The notes: generated by a model from the sequence alone, not told the origin. A DNA stretch of 64,000 nucleotides from Gillisella vitis (GCF_014204625.1 NZ_JACHLU010000012.1:95907-159906); one strand, 5' to 3'. Shown: positions 9,052-17,556, counted from the stretch's first letter. Translations and numbers: made by a program.

Positions 9052-11177
9052 CAGCTTGCCGCCTCGCGCATCGTCTGGGCTTTGCGGTTTTTGAGCCAGG
9101 CCAGCGCCTCTGCCATGCGCTTTTCCAGCGCATCTTCGGCATGAACATTGGGCTCGCGCCCCTCCTGCGCCCGGAACCGCTTGATCCGGGGCCACAGCGT
9201 CCGCGCTTCCTCTTCCGTCATCTGCACACGCATGGCCACCATGGCCGATTGCACCTGAGACAGAAGCGGCGCATCGAAGCTGCGCGATGCCACCTCGAAA
9301 CATTCCTGAAAGGCATTGACGCTGTCGATCAGGTCAATATCCAGCTCACGCACATTGATGAAGCGGCGCACCATGGCCAGCAGCGTGTTGGGTGCCGCCC
9401 GCATGTCGTCGTCTGTGTCCTCGCCATCCGGCTGCCCGACGTCGCCCTCTGTCCGGGTCGCTTCACCGCCTGCCTGATCGGCACCGATAAACGGTGTGCC
9501 CGCCTCCTGAAATCCGCGCTGCGCCTCCTGTCGCGCCAGTGTCAGCAGGTTCATGCGCGCGGCGAGGTTCTGGCGAATGGCTTCTGTTTCGTCATCGTTG
9601 AGGTTCTCATAGCGATGCTCGATAATATCCGTCAGCAGCATCTGGGTTGCCACTTCCGGCGCGGTATCTGGCGAAACGATGCGGGCATCGACAGCCTGAC
9701 AGGCGGTTGCCATCAGATCGGCCATATCGTTTTCGCAAATGTCACGCGCCCGGTCGGTCGGCGGCTCCATTAGCCCCTTGATGCCGATGGTGATGGTGCC
9801 CTGACCGTCATCGGTGATCGGTTCGCGGATGTCGCCATCTTCCCGGCGATAGAATTTGAAATTGGGCGCCAGCACCTGTTCCATCAACAGAGAGCCGGAA
9901 ATGGCCTTCAGCATGTCGTTGACGGCATCCTTCACCGCTGCCGTTTCCACACCCGGTTCGGCCACAAGGTTGGTAAACATGGCTTTGGGCTTGCCCGGCG
10001 CATCGCGCGTGGCGCGGCCAATGATCTGCACGATTTCGGTGAGCGATGCCCGGTAGCCAATGGTCAGCGCGTGTTCGCACCACACCCAGTCAAACCCCTC
10101 CTTGGCCATACCGAGCGCGATGATGATGTCCACCTTGGCGCGGTCGGCCTCATCGTCGCGCTTGCCATTTGCGCCTCTGATCTCGCGGGAGAGTGCTGCC
10201 TTGACGCCGTCGCGCTCCGGGCCATCATCCACCAGATCAGCCACTTTCAGCACCCGGCCATCTGCCGTGCGGATCAGATCAAAGCCCGTTCCGTCTTCCA
10301 CGCCAATGTGCTCGCCGATGAGGTCGAGAATGCGGCCCACCTCATCGTTCTTCTCGCCAAAGGCTTCCGCCGAGCCGCGATGGGGAATGTGGATGATGGT
10401 CTTGAGCGTCGTGTCCAGCACATCCGGCAGGCCGTTGATGTATTGGCCGCGATAGAAGCTGTAATTGACGCCAAGCGCCTTCAGATATTCATAGCCTTCA
10501 AGCTGCTCGTAATAGGAATAGGTAATCGTTTTGAAGCGCGCCTCGTCTTCCGGGCGTAGCACCGGCACGGCATCGCCGCGAAAGTAAGAGCCGGTCATGG
10601 CCATCACATGGGTTTGCCCGCGCGCCACAATCTGCCGCAGAATTTCGCCAAGGCGGTTGTCATCGGCTGCCGAAACATGGTGAAACTCATCAATGGCAAG
10701 AAACACGTTGTCGAAAGCCTCGATGCCATGCACCCGCTCGACGGCTTCAAAACCAAAGCGGAAGGTGGCATGGGTGCAGACCAGCACGCGGGCATCAGAC
10801 TGCATGAAGTCGGAAAACGCCTTCACCTTCTGCGCGGTCGAGCCATCTTCCGTGCCGGAAAGGCAGAGGTTCCAGCGGTCTTCCACCTGCCAGTCGGCAT
10901 CAAAGCCATAGCTTTTCAGATCGGTGGAGCGGAAGGAGCCGCCAATCGAGGTTTCCGGCACGCAGACAATGGTTTTCGCCAGCCCCTGATGGTGCAGCTT
11001 GTCCAGCGCCACAAACATCAGCGCCCGGCTTTTGCCTGCCGCAGGCGGCGCTTTCAGCAAAATGAACTGCGCGCTGCGGGCCGCATAGGCGCGGGCCTGC
11101 ATGGGCCGCTGGCCCAGCGCATTGGTGGCCTTGGATTGCCCGGTGCCATTGTAGCGCACATTGACCATCTCAACCAT
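9051..11177 (-). CDS. DEAD/DEAH-box helicase, restriction-type (YeeB-like)
   Basis: A 708-residue SF2 helicase. It has an unusual Walker A, KAPPAAGKSR (about 42-51), a DEFHH Walker B in LAIDEFHHVS, motif III as AMTGSYF, and motif VI in QIIGRATRD. The C-terminal 200 residues are acidic and unassigned. The start ATG 11177 directly abuts the methyltransferase stop (TAAATG), and the stop overlaps the GIY-YIG start, so the three genes are translationally coupled. The helicase resembles the restriction or translocation subunit of type I/III systems but has no nuclease domain I can see. An ATG four codons further in (MVNVRY) is an alternative start. Confidence 0.87.
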   Translation of the reverse strand: MVEMVNVRYNGTGQSKATNALGQRPMQARAYAARSAQFILLKAPPAAGKSRALMFVALDKLHHQGLAKTIVCVPETSIGGSFRSTDLKSYGFDADWQVEDRWNLCLSGTEDGSTAQKVKAFSDFMQSDARVLVCTHATFRFGFEAVERVHGIEAFDNVFLAIDEFHHVSAADDNRLGEILRQIVARGQTHVMAMTGSYFRGDAVPVLRPEDEARFKTITYSYYEQLEGYEYLKALGVNYSFYRGQYINGLPDVLDTTLKTIIHIPHRGSAEAFGEKNDEVGRILDLIGEHIGVEDGTGFDLIRTADGRVLKVADLVDDGPERDGVKAALSREIRGANGKRDDEADRAKVDIIIALGMAKEGFDWVWCEHALTIGYRASLTEIVQIIGRATRDAPGKPKAMFTNLVAEPGVETAAVKDAVNDMLKAISGSLLMEQVLAPNFKFYRREDGDIREPITDDGQGTITIGIKGLMEPPTDRARDICENDMADLMATACQAVDARIVSPDTAPEVATQMLLTDIIEHRYENLNDDETEAIRQNLAARMNLLTLARQEAQRGFQEAGTPFIGADQAGGEATRTEGDVGQPDGEDTDDDMRAAPNTLLAMVRRFINVRELDIDLIDSVNAFQECFEVASRSFDAPLLSQVQSAMVAMRVQMTEEEARTLWPRIKRFRAQEGREPNVHAEDALEKRMAEALAWLKNRKAQTMREAAS

Positions 11178-13856
11178 TTACTTCGCCCCCTGCTTCACCC
11201 GTGCCGCATACAGCTTGAACAGCTTTTCCAGTCGCTCCGTGTCGTTGCGGAAGGGGCGGCCAATATACATGCTCTCCAGCAGCTCATCATTTTCCCGGTG
11301 CACAGCCCGCAGATCATCCGGCATCTTGTCCGGGTCGTAGAGGTCAGCAATGGTTTTGGGGAAATGCTGATAGCGTGTTTTCAGAATGCGCCGTGCGGAG
11401 GCGGAAAGCTGATCCAATTGATCAGCGGTGAATTTCGGCACCGGAAAGGTGTTCCAGCCCAGCGTGTTGGAATAGCGGAAGTCGGATTTCAGCTTGCCGC
11501 AGACGGTGGCGATCCAGACGAGATGCAGACGCGAGGCAATCAGGGCGATGCACCAGTCAGGGGCATCGTAGAGTGCAAATGCCAGATTCGATATGATTGT
11601 ATCGCTTGATAGAAGATCTACAGGTAGATAATCTCGATTCTCCGATGAAACACTCGGAACTACAATTGAACGGTCAATGGCAACATCCTGTATTTGAAGA
11701 AATTTATGAGGAGTTGCCGCATGAGGGCGCGTAGTAGGGGCCTTGCTTTCTAGACGAAACTTCCTAACTGCGTCAAATCGTTTCTGAATGGGCTCAATTT
11801 CTTTTGTGAGGCTGATATTGTCTTCGTTTACCCAAATGCAATACCTCCAAATACCTCTAATCAATTCATATGATCCAACATACTTTTTAATCAGGCTTGT
11901 TGCTTCGGGATATGTTGATAACAATTCCTCGCGCTCTTCCGCCGAAAGAATAAGGTTTCCGCCGTCTGTAGGCATATTCCCCTTCTCCATTTTTGGCAGG
12001 CCAAAAAGTGCGGAGGATGCATGAACGTAAACGTCGTCTCCATCTAAGAGATATGCGTTAATGTTCCGAGGGCGCATTTCAACGTCAGAGAAAAACAGAC
12101 GCTTTGACTTCTTGGTGACGTTTCTCAGTCCGACTACGACGCATATAACGGCGGCGTTTGATGATGCATTATTACTCCATTTGAATGATCTGTGAGCAAA
12201 ACTAATTTCTACTCCAGCATTAATTATTTGGGGCCAAAGAGCACCAACTGACTGGCCTTGACATAAAGAGTTTGTGGAGACGAGTGCGGAGGATGCGTTT
12301 CTATTCCGAATGTAGCTTGAAGCTTTAAAAACCCACGTTGACACAAAATCGATACGTCGATGCGCCTCCAGATGTCCTGCAAGGACAAAATCCATATCTT
12401 CATTCTGCTCTTCTGTCCTAGAGTTGTCTCCCAAAAACGGCGGGTTCCCTGCGATATAGACCTCTTCATCCTCACCCGGAGGCGGACAAACCTCATCCCA
12501 ATCCACCCGCAGAGCATTGTCGCACCTGATCTGGCCACCATCCTTCAACGGCAGCAGCGGCGGCATCCGCCCGAACACATCGGCAAAGCGGGCATTGGCC
12601 TGATATTCGGCAATGAACAGCGCAAGCTTCGCCGTTTCCGCCGCAAAATCCGTCAACTCGATGCCATAGAACTGGTTGAGGCTGACGGCGGAGAACATGG
12701 CGAAATGTTCATTGCCTTCCAGCTCTCCCAGACGCTTCAGAATGCGGATTTCGCGCTCCCGCATTTGCCGATAGGAGACGACAAGAAAATTGCCGGAGCC
12801 GCAGGCGGGATCGAACACCCGGATTTTTGACAGGCGGTGAAGCTGCGCCTTCAGCGCCGCTGGCTTGTCCCAGGCCTTCTCCAGTGCCTCATCCAGATCA
12901 TCCAGAAACAGCGGCCCCAGCACTTTCATGATATTGGGCACCGAGGTGTAATGCATGCCCAGCTCGGCGCGGGCCTTGGGATCGGCAATCGACTGGATCA
13001 TCGAGCCGAAAATATCCGGGTTGATCAGCTTCCAGTCCAGCTCTGCGGCATCGCGCAGATAGCGGAAGGAGATGGGGTCAAACACCGGGGCCTCGATGGC
13101 ATCGGTAAACAGCCCGCCATTGACGTATTCAAAATCTTTTGTCCATGCAGGCAATCCATCCCGCTGGTTTCCCTTGGGCAGGTCCATGGCGGCAAACGCC
13201 TGCACCAGCACATCCCGCGCATGTTCGCCCTTGTTGCCGCTATAGGAAAAGACGGCAAACGAGAACTGATCTTCCTTGAAGACGCCAACATCCTCGGAAA
13301 ACAGGCAGAAGATCAGCCGTGTCATGAACAGGTTCATGGCATGGCGGCGCTCTGGCACCGCCCAATCCGGGTTGGCCTTCAAAAGCGCATCGTAAAGCTT
13401 TGCCAGCTTGCCGGTGGCCTTGATGTCAACCGGGTTTTCCTCTGCCGCCCGGTAACGCTCCTTGCCAGCAGCAGGCAGGAAAAAGGCAAAATTCTTGCCA
13501 AGCTCGGCAAAGGGGCAGTGCAGCGTGTCGCCGGATTTCGGATGCTCGGCGGCGATCATCTCGCCATCGGTGGCAATCAAAATTGCAGGCTTGGCTTTCA
13601 CATTGCGCTTGGAGGCGCGCAGCGCAGCCAGCATTTCCACCGCCATGCCCGGCAGGGCAGACGCATAATGAAACTTGCCATTCAGCAGAACGCCGCCCGC
13701 AATATCCGACTTGTTGGTGCTGCCCACCCTCAGCTTGGCAACGGTTGCCTGCGCATTATCGGTTGCCTGCGCAAAGGCATAGCCGAACTCGGCGGGGTCA
13801 AATTTTGCCTTGGCAATGGCATCAAGAGCATCGGCAATTTCGGTGGGGTTCATCAT
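11178..13856 (-). CDS. N6-adenine DNA methyltransferase, MmeI/DnmA (YeeA)-like
   Basis: An 892-residue class I SAM-dependent methyltransferase. The N-terminal region (about 20-220) resembles MmeI-like N-terminal and spacer regions (DPAEFGYAF; LIFCLFSEDVGVF), but I see no clear PD-(D/E)XK triad. Motif I is FDPACGSGNF (about 346-356) and motif IV is AGNPPF (about 470), so the target is adenine N6. A target-recognition region follows (about 480-800), ending in SNTLGWNTFPVPKF, typical of MmeI-like proteins. Bases about 11580-12420, which encode most of this region, are clearly richer in A+T than the rest. The protein would set the sequence specificity of the cassette. Two start ATGs are adjacent (13856, 13853). 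Confidence 0.9.
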   Translation of the reverse strand: MMNPTEIADALDAIAKAKFDPAEFGYAFAQATDNAQATVAKLRVGSTNKSDIAGGVLLNGKFHYASALPGMAVEMLAALRASKRNVKAKPAILIATDGEMIAAEHPKSGDTLHCPFAELGKNFAFFLPAAGKERYRAAEENPVDIKATGKLAKLYDALLKANPDWAVPERRHAMNLFMTRLIFCLFSEDVGVFKEDQFSFAVFSYSGNKGEHARDVLVQAFAAMDLPKGNQRDGLPAWTKDFEYVNGGLFTDAIEAPVFDPISFRYLRDAAELDWKLINPDIFGSMIQSIADPKARAELGMHYTSVPNIMKVLGPLFLDDLDEALEKAWDKPAALKAQLHRLSKIRVFDPACGSGNFLVVSYRQMREREIRILKRLGELEGNEHFAMFSAVSLNQFYGIELTDFAAETAKLALFIAEYQANARFADVFGRMPPLLPLKDGGQIRCDNALRVDWDEVCPPPGEDEEVYIAGNPPFLGDNSRTEEQNEDMDFVLAGHLEAHRRIDFVSTWVFKASSYIRNRNASSALVSTNSLCQGQSVGALWPQIINAGVEISFAHRSFKWSNNASSNAAVICVVVGLRNVTKKSKRLFFSDVEMRPRNINAYLLDGDDVYVHASSALFGLPKMEKGNMPTDGGNLILSAEEREELLSTYPEATSLIKKYVGSYELIRGIWRYCIWVNEDNISLTKEIEPIQKRFDAVRKFRLESKAPTTRPHAATPHKFLQIQDVAIDRSIVVPSVSSENRDYLPVDLLSSDTIISNLAFALYDAPDWCIALIASRLHLVWIATVCGKLKSDFRYSNTLGWNTFPVPKFTADQLDQLSASARRILKTRYQHFPKTIADLYDPDKMPDDLRAVHRENDELLESMYIGRPFRNDTERLEKLFKLYAARVKQGAK

Positions 13857-13895
13857 GAAAGGTCAGGCTTCTTTTTATCGTTGCAGGCGGTGCCG

Positions 13896-14897
13896 TCAGG
13901 CCCACGCCGGAATGAAAATACGTTTGAGCGGAATAAGCTGCCGGGTTTCAAGATCAAGCTTATCATACTGCTCAAGCAGGCTCTTCACCAGATCATCGAG
14001 ATCCATAAGGGCGGTGGGGATACGGGCCCGTTCGGCCTCATAACGGGCCTCGCGGGTAAAGCCGCCGGTGCTGACGTAAAGGCCCTTGTCGAGATCATGC
14101 CGCCCGGCAATGAAATTGCGCAGATCCGGTGCCCCCATGGAGCCTTTGCGATGTTTGACCTCCACAACAATGCGAGGTGCCTCAAAGCCGAAGCCATCGG
14201 GCGAGGCGACAATGTCCTTGCCTTGATCGGGTCCGGCATCAGACACCCGCGTCTTATAGCCAAGCGAGCGGAGCAGGCCCGCAACGAGCTCCTGCATCTC
14301 CGACCAGCTCAAGGCGTTCACCTTGTCCTTGATGAACTCATGGGCGCGGCTGGCCATGGATTCGAAAAGGTCGTCCTCGACGGCTTCACCTAAGGGGGCT
14401 GGCAGCTCAGCGGGGGCTGTGATGTTGCCCGACAACGCTTTCTTGAGTTCTGCCGCGACATCATTGGACAGCCGAAACAGGGTGGATATGGAGCCGAGGC
14501 TGTTGCGGCTCTCAATGGAGAGAAGATCACGACTGACCTCACCATCCCATCGCACCGAGCGGACCTGTGTGTATTCCGGGGCAATCGATGTATCGTGGCG
14601 ATAGGCGCTTGCGATCTCACCCACCAGATAGACCCGGCGCGACGGATCATATGTGACAACCATATCGCCAACGTTCATTTCATTGGCGAAACGATGAAGC
14701 TGACCGGCTGCCATCGCCTGACTCTGCGGCTTGGCACCAGCATAGGCCATCTCAAGCGCTTCGCTGATTGTTTTGCGGGTTTTTGCCTGAGACAGATCCC
14801 CCAGCGCGGGCCAGCCGATGGCAACGACAGACTTTTCCTTGAACGCATCAAACAGACGACCATTGCGCTCGGCGCGAACCATCCACGATTTACTCAT
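13896..14897 (-). CDS. Mrr-like restriction endonuclease with N-terminal sensor-like domain
   Basis: A 333-residue protein. The C-terminal Mrr_cat fold has Glu203 in the helix QELVAGLL, Asp228 in DQGKDIV and Glu246/Lys248 in VEVKHR: a complete PD-(D/E)XK set. The N-terminal 130 residues (WMVRAERNGRLF, GDMVVTYDP, YLVGEI) look like a small beta-rich ligand- or modified-base-binding domain. Mrr-type enzymes cut methylated DNA, so placing one beside a methyltransferase is notable. I chose ATG 14897 because AGGGGG lies six bases upstream; an in-frame ATG at 14903 abuts that site and is too close. It is the first gene of the minus-strand operon, 39 bases before the methyltransferase. Confidence 0.85.
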   Translation of the reverse strand: MSKSWMVRAERNGRLFDAFKEKSVVAIGWPALGDLSQAKTRKTISEALEMAYAGAKPQSQAMAAGQLHRFANEMNVGDMVVTYDPSRRVYLVGEIASAYRHDTSIAPEYTQVRSVRWDGEVSRDLLSIESRNSLGSISTLFRLSNDVAAELKKALSGNITAPAELPAPLGEAVEDDLFESMASRAHEFIKDKVNALSWSEMQELVAGLLRSLGYKTRVSDAGPDQGKDIVASPDGFGFEAPRIVVEVKHRKGSMGAPDLRNFIAGRHDLDKGLYVSTGGFTREARYEAERARIPTALMDLDDLVKSLLEQYDKLDLETRQLIPLKRIFIPAWA

Positions 14898-14903
14898 ATG
14901 CAT

Positions 14904-15076
14904 CCCCCTGTCGAGGGGACATATTCATCACTCATCGCAAAATTGCAAGGTTGATCAAGCCGCTACGCCGTGGCGACCGCTTCATCAGGCCGGATATTTT
15001 ATTGCATGATTTTAACGCTTCAAGGACCGCTGACGGGCAGAAGTTTTTCGAGGAAATCCAAGGTGTTGCTGGTAAT
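14904..15076. other. Junction between defence operon and tRNA-Ser
   Basis: These 173 bases separate the first defence gene from the tRNA 3' end and should hold the operon promoter. A short inverted repeat, CCCC-N6-GGGG (14905-14918), sits just before the Mrr-like gene and could be an operator. I see no integrase remnant and no copy of the tRNA 3' end. No convincing -35/-10 pair stands out. Confidence 0.4.
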
Positions 15077-15166
15077 TGGCGGAGAGGGTGGGATTCGAAC
15101 CCACGATACGGTTGCCCGTATGCCGCATTTCGAGTGCGGTGCTTTCGACCACTCAGCCACCTCTCC
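15077..15166 (-). tRNA. tRNA-Ser (anticodon CGA)
   Basis: Ninety bases on the minus strand fold as a class II tRNA. The acceptor stem is GGAGAGG/CCTCTCC, the D-arm follows as TGGCTGAGTGG, and the anticodon loop is CTCGAAA with CGA at 15132-15130. There is a long variable arm (GCATACGGGCAACCGTATCG) and a T-arm GTGGGTTCGAATCCCAC. Discriminator G and an encoded CCA occupy 15080-15077. It reads UCG codons. Its 3' end points at the defence island, as at tRNA integration sites. Confidence 0.97.
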
Positions 15167-15548
15167 GCTTAACTGGTCGGCGCTAACTTGCGCGGGCTGT
15201 CTCATAGCGGCGAATAGGGAGGCTGGCAAGAGCGGATTGAAGATAATTTTGTAGTTTGGAAGACGTGGCCGCCATATGGGTGTGATGGAAAAATGACAGG
15301 GTGGAGCGAAATTTGCACAAGCCATCGTAAATCCTTGCGAAATTCGGGTGGTTTGCCTTGACAGTTTGGGTGGGGTGACGTAAGCGACCAGCGACTTAGA
15401 TATGGGTAGCTGTGTCTATACTCGTTTTCGCTCTTCAAGGAGCGGTTCCACCGGTGAGCTGAGAGGCTTGCCACTCCGACTGACAAAAAGACGGCCATCT
15501 GGTGTTTTCGCCAGACAAGAGCCGGAAACGAACATGAAAGGATAAACA
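15167..15548 (+). promoter_or_regulatory. rplU upstream region with leader hairpin
   Basis: These 382 bases between the tRNA and rplU contain no credible gene. A TTGACA at 15358-15363 could be a -35 box, but no good -10 follows at 17 bases. At 15498-15515 a hairpin with a 7-pair stem (TCTGGTG/CGCCAGA, one G-U pair) and a TTTT loop lies about 35 bases before the rplU start. It could be a leader element bound by a ribosomal protein. The ribosome binding site AAAGGA lies just before ATG 15549. Confidence 0.4.
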
Positions 15549-15863
15549 ATGTTCGCAGTCATCAAAACTGGCGGTAAGCAGTACCGCGTGAACACCAACG
15601 ACGTGCTGACCATCGAAAAGCTGGAAGCCGAAGCTGGTGCATCTGTAGAATTCACCGAGGTTCTCGTTGTTGGCGTTGGCGCTGACGCGACGATTGGTGC
15701 GCCTTTTGTTGCTGGTGCAACGGTTAAGGCTGAAGTGGTTGAGCATAACCGTGGCAAGAAGGTGATCGCGTTCAAGAAGCGTCGTCGCCAGAATTCCAAG
15801 CGGTCGCGCGGCCATCGCCAGCACCACACAGTCGTTCGCATCACCGACATCGTCGCTGCGTAA
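15549..15863 (+). CDS. rplU: 50S ribosomal protein L21 (bL21)
   Basis: A 104-residue protein beginning [14 protein letters not shown], the conserved bL21 start. The central [15 protein letters not shown] and the basic tail [15 protein letters not shown] with HTVVRITDI contact 23S rRNA. It is a structural part of the large subunit. It lies 39 bases before rpmA, the usual pairing, and both share the promoter region upstream. Length matches the family. Confidence 0.98.
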   Translation: MFAVIKTGGKQYRVNTNDVLTIEKLEAEAGASVEFTEVLVVGVGADATIGAPFVAGATVKAEVVEHNRGKKVIAFKKRRRQNSKRSRGHRQHHTVVRITDIVAA

Positions 15864-15902
15864 TTGGTCTAACGAGAAACCAGGTTTTAAAGGAGAACTC
15901 CA

Positions 15903-16175
15903 ATGGCACATAAAAAAGCTGGCGGTTCATCGCGCAACGGTCGCGATTCGAATTCCAAGCGCCTTGGCGTGAAGAAGTTCGGCGGCGAAGTCGTCATTCC
16001 AGGCAACATCATTGTTCGTCAGCGCGGCACGCAGTGGCATCCGGGCGCAAACGTCGGCATGGGCAAGGACCATACCCTCTTTGCACTCACCGCTGGCAAT
16101 GTGAACTACCGTACGAAGGCTAACGGTCGCGTATTCGTGTCCATTATGCCGAAACTGGCGGAAGCCGCAGAATAA
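15903..16175 (+). CDS. rpmA: 50S ribosomal protein L27 (bL27)
   Basis: A 90-residue protein starting [16 protein letters not shown], the conserved basic N-terminus that reaches the peptidyl transferase centre, followed by [15 protein letters not shown] and [10 protein letters not shown] strong ribosome binding site (AAAGGAG) precedes the ATG. Second gene of the rplU-rpmA operon, ended by the terminator at 16242-16283. There is no N-terminal extension of the kind that is cleaved in Firmicutes. Confidence 0.98.
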   Translation: MAHKKAGGSSRNGRDSNSKRLGVKKFGGEVVIPGNIIVRQRGTQWHPGANVGMGKDHTLFALTAGNVNYRTKANGRVFVSIMPKLAEAAE

Positions 16176-16241
16176 AGCCGGAGCGTTTGCAACAACCGGC
16201 GTCTCATCGACCCGGTTGAACGTTCAAGGTTCAGTCCAGAC

Positions 16242-16283
16242 AAAAGGGAAGATGAGGCGTCAAAACCTCTCTTCCCTTTTTTC
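16242..16283 (+). terminator. Rho-independent terminator of rplU-rpmA
   Basis: A stem of GGGAAGA-GAGG paired with CCTC-TCTTCCC (one bulged T) with a short loop is followed by TTTTTTCTT. It lies 66 bases after the rpmA stop and before the acetyltransferase genes. Confidence 0.85.
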
Positions 16284-16306
16284 TTACCTTCAAAGGAGAC
16301 TGAACC

Positions 16307-16939
16307 ATGGAACGCTTACTCCTCAGGGATGACCAATTACGGTCGCCCGACGATCGGTTAAGGCCGGATCGGTTAAGGCAGAGTTGCCCCGTCCTTTTGT
16401 CGCAGCGGCTGGTTTTGCGCGCTCCGCACATTGAGGACATTGACGCCCTTACCCATCTTGCCAATAACGCCGCCGTTGCGACCATGGTGTCGCGTATGCC
16501 ACATCCCTACACGGCATCTGATGCCGCCGATTTTGTGCGACGTTCCAATCTCAGCGAAATCGGTAAATGCGTGTATGCCATCACCAAAGCGGAAAACGGT
16601 GAATTTCTCGGTTGCTGCGCACTGGAGCCGCATACCGACCTTGAAACGCTGGAAATCGGCTATTGGCTGGGCGAACCCTATTGGAATGAGGGTTATGCCA
16701 CGGAAGCGGCCCATGCGCTCATCGATATGGCGTTTCGCACCCGTGATATTGCCTTCATCGATGCCCGGTGCCGGGTCACCAATGTGGCAGCAAGGCGGGT
16801 GATCCAGAAGTGCGGCTTCCAGTTTCAGGGCGGCGGCATGGTGGGTCATTTGGCGGCACGCGGCATGGTGCCGGTGGAATGGTACAGGCTGGATCGCAAG
16901 ACCTGGATGTCCCTCAAGAGCTGGGGGGAAATGCGGTGA
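16307..16939 (+). CDS. GNAT-family N-acetyltransferase (RimJ/RimL-like)
   Basis: A 210-residue acetyltransferase. From about residue 30 it has the RimJ/RimL pattern: SQRLVLRAPHIEDIDAL, IGYWLGEPYWNEGYATEAA (acetyl-CoA loop), then ARCRVTNVAARRVIQKCGF. Substrate unknown. The N-terminus carries a perfect-frame 15-base near duplication (16352-16381) that gives DRLRPDRLRQ. It is translationally coupled to a second GNAT gene: the start GTG of the next gene overlaps its stop. The start ATG 16307 follows AAAGGAGA. The pair sits between rpmA and obgE, a place where I recall acetyltransferases in rhizobia. Confidence 0.85.
   Translation: MERLLLRDDQLRSPDDRLRPDRLRQSCPVLLSQRLVLRAPHIEDIDALTHLANNAAVATMVSRMPHPYTASDAADFVRRSNLSEIGKCVYAITKAENGEFLGCCALEPHTDLETLEIGYWLGEPYWNEGYATEAAHALIDMAFRTRDIAFIDARCRVTNVAARRVIQKCGFQFQGGGMVGHLAARGMVPVEWYRLDRKTWMSLKSWGEMR
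16352..16381 (+). repeat. 15-base tandem duplication inside the acetyltransferase gene
   Basis: GATCGGTTAAGGCCG is followed at once by GATCGGTTAAGGCAG: 15 bases, one mismatch, in frame. It encodes two copies of DRLR-P/Q upstream of the conserved GNAT fold, so it is probably neutral to the fold. Confidence 0.85.
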
Positions 16940-17520
16940 TTGCTGTTCAGGAAAGACGAACGCTTGCGCCATCGACACCCGGCTCCTGCCCGGTGATTGA
17001 AACGGCGAGGCTTATCTTACGCCCGCATCGGATGAATGATGCGGATGCCATCGCCGAATCCCTCAATGATTGGCAGGTGACGCGGATGTTGACGCGGGTA
17101 CCCATGCCTTATCACCGGCAAGATGCGGTGGATTGGCTGAACCGGATCAAGGCCGGCGTGACGCCGGATTGGTATCTGGCCATCACCACCGGCGATGACG
17201 TGCATATCGGCATGATCACGGTGGAGCTGCGCCACGGGCTTTGGCACATGGGCTATTGGCTCAACCGCTTCTATTGGGGGCGAGGGCTGATGAGTGAGGC
17301 AGCCTATGCGGTGACGGATCGGTTCTTTCGGCGGATGCCAGAGGCGGAGCTGCATTCCGGCGCCTTTGCCGACAATGCGGCCTCGCTGAAAATCCAGCAG
17401 AAACTGGGGTTTACCATCACGCGCTGCGGCGATCTCTATAGCCTTGGGCGCAATGCCATGGCTCCGCATCTTGAAACCCGCCTGACGCAGGATGGGTTTC
17501 AGGGGGTGAAATCTCTTTGA
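16936..17520 (+). CDS. Second GNAT-family N-acetyltransferase
   Basis: A 194-residue RimJ/RimL-like acetyltransferase: ETARLILRPHRMNDADAI, MGYWLNRFYWGRGLMSEAA, then SGAFADNAASLKIQQKLGF. The start is GTG 16936, which overlaps the preceding stop (GTGA) and has GGGGGGAA five bases upstream, so the two genes are coupled. The frame is open further upstream, but that part is a shadow of the first gene. Sequence similarity to its neighbour is only at family level. Substrate unknown. Confidence 0.85.
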   Translation: MIAVQERRTLAPSTPGSCPVIETARLILRPHRMNDADAIAESLNDWQVTRMLTRVPMPYHRQDAVDWLNRIKAGVTPDWYLAITTGDDVHIGMITVELRHGLWHMGYWLNRFYWGRGLMSEAAYAVTDRFFRRMPEAELHSGAFADNAASLKIQQKLGFTITRCGDLYSLGRNAMAPHLETRLTQDGFQGVKSL

Positions 17521-17556
17521 TGTGACGAGGGCGGCCTTTGCCGGCCGCCCTCTGCT

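Noticed and set aside
9052..9303. 84-residue N-terminal extension of the GIY-YIG protein
   Set aside because: Ala/Gly/Arg/Cys-rich shadow of the helicase gene; the ATG overlapping the helicase stop is the natural start.
12837..14393. 518-residue open frame on the + strand
   Set aside because: Antisense to the methyltransferase and Mrr-like genes, which have clear motifs; no start signal and low-quality composition.
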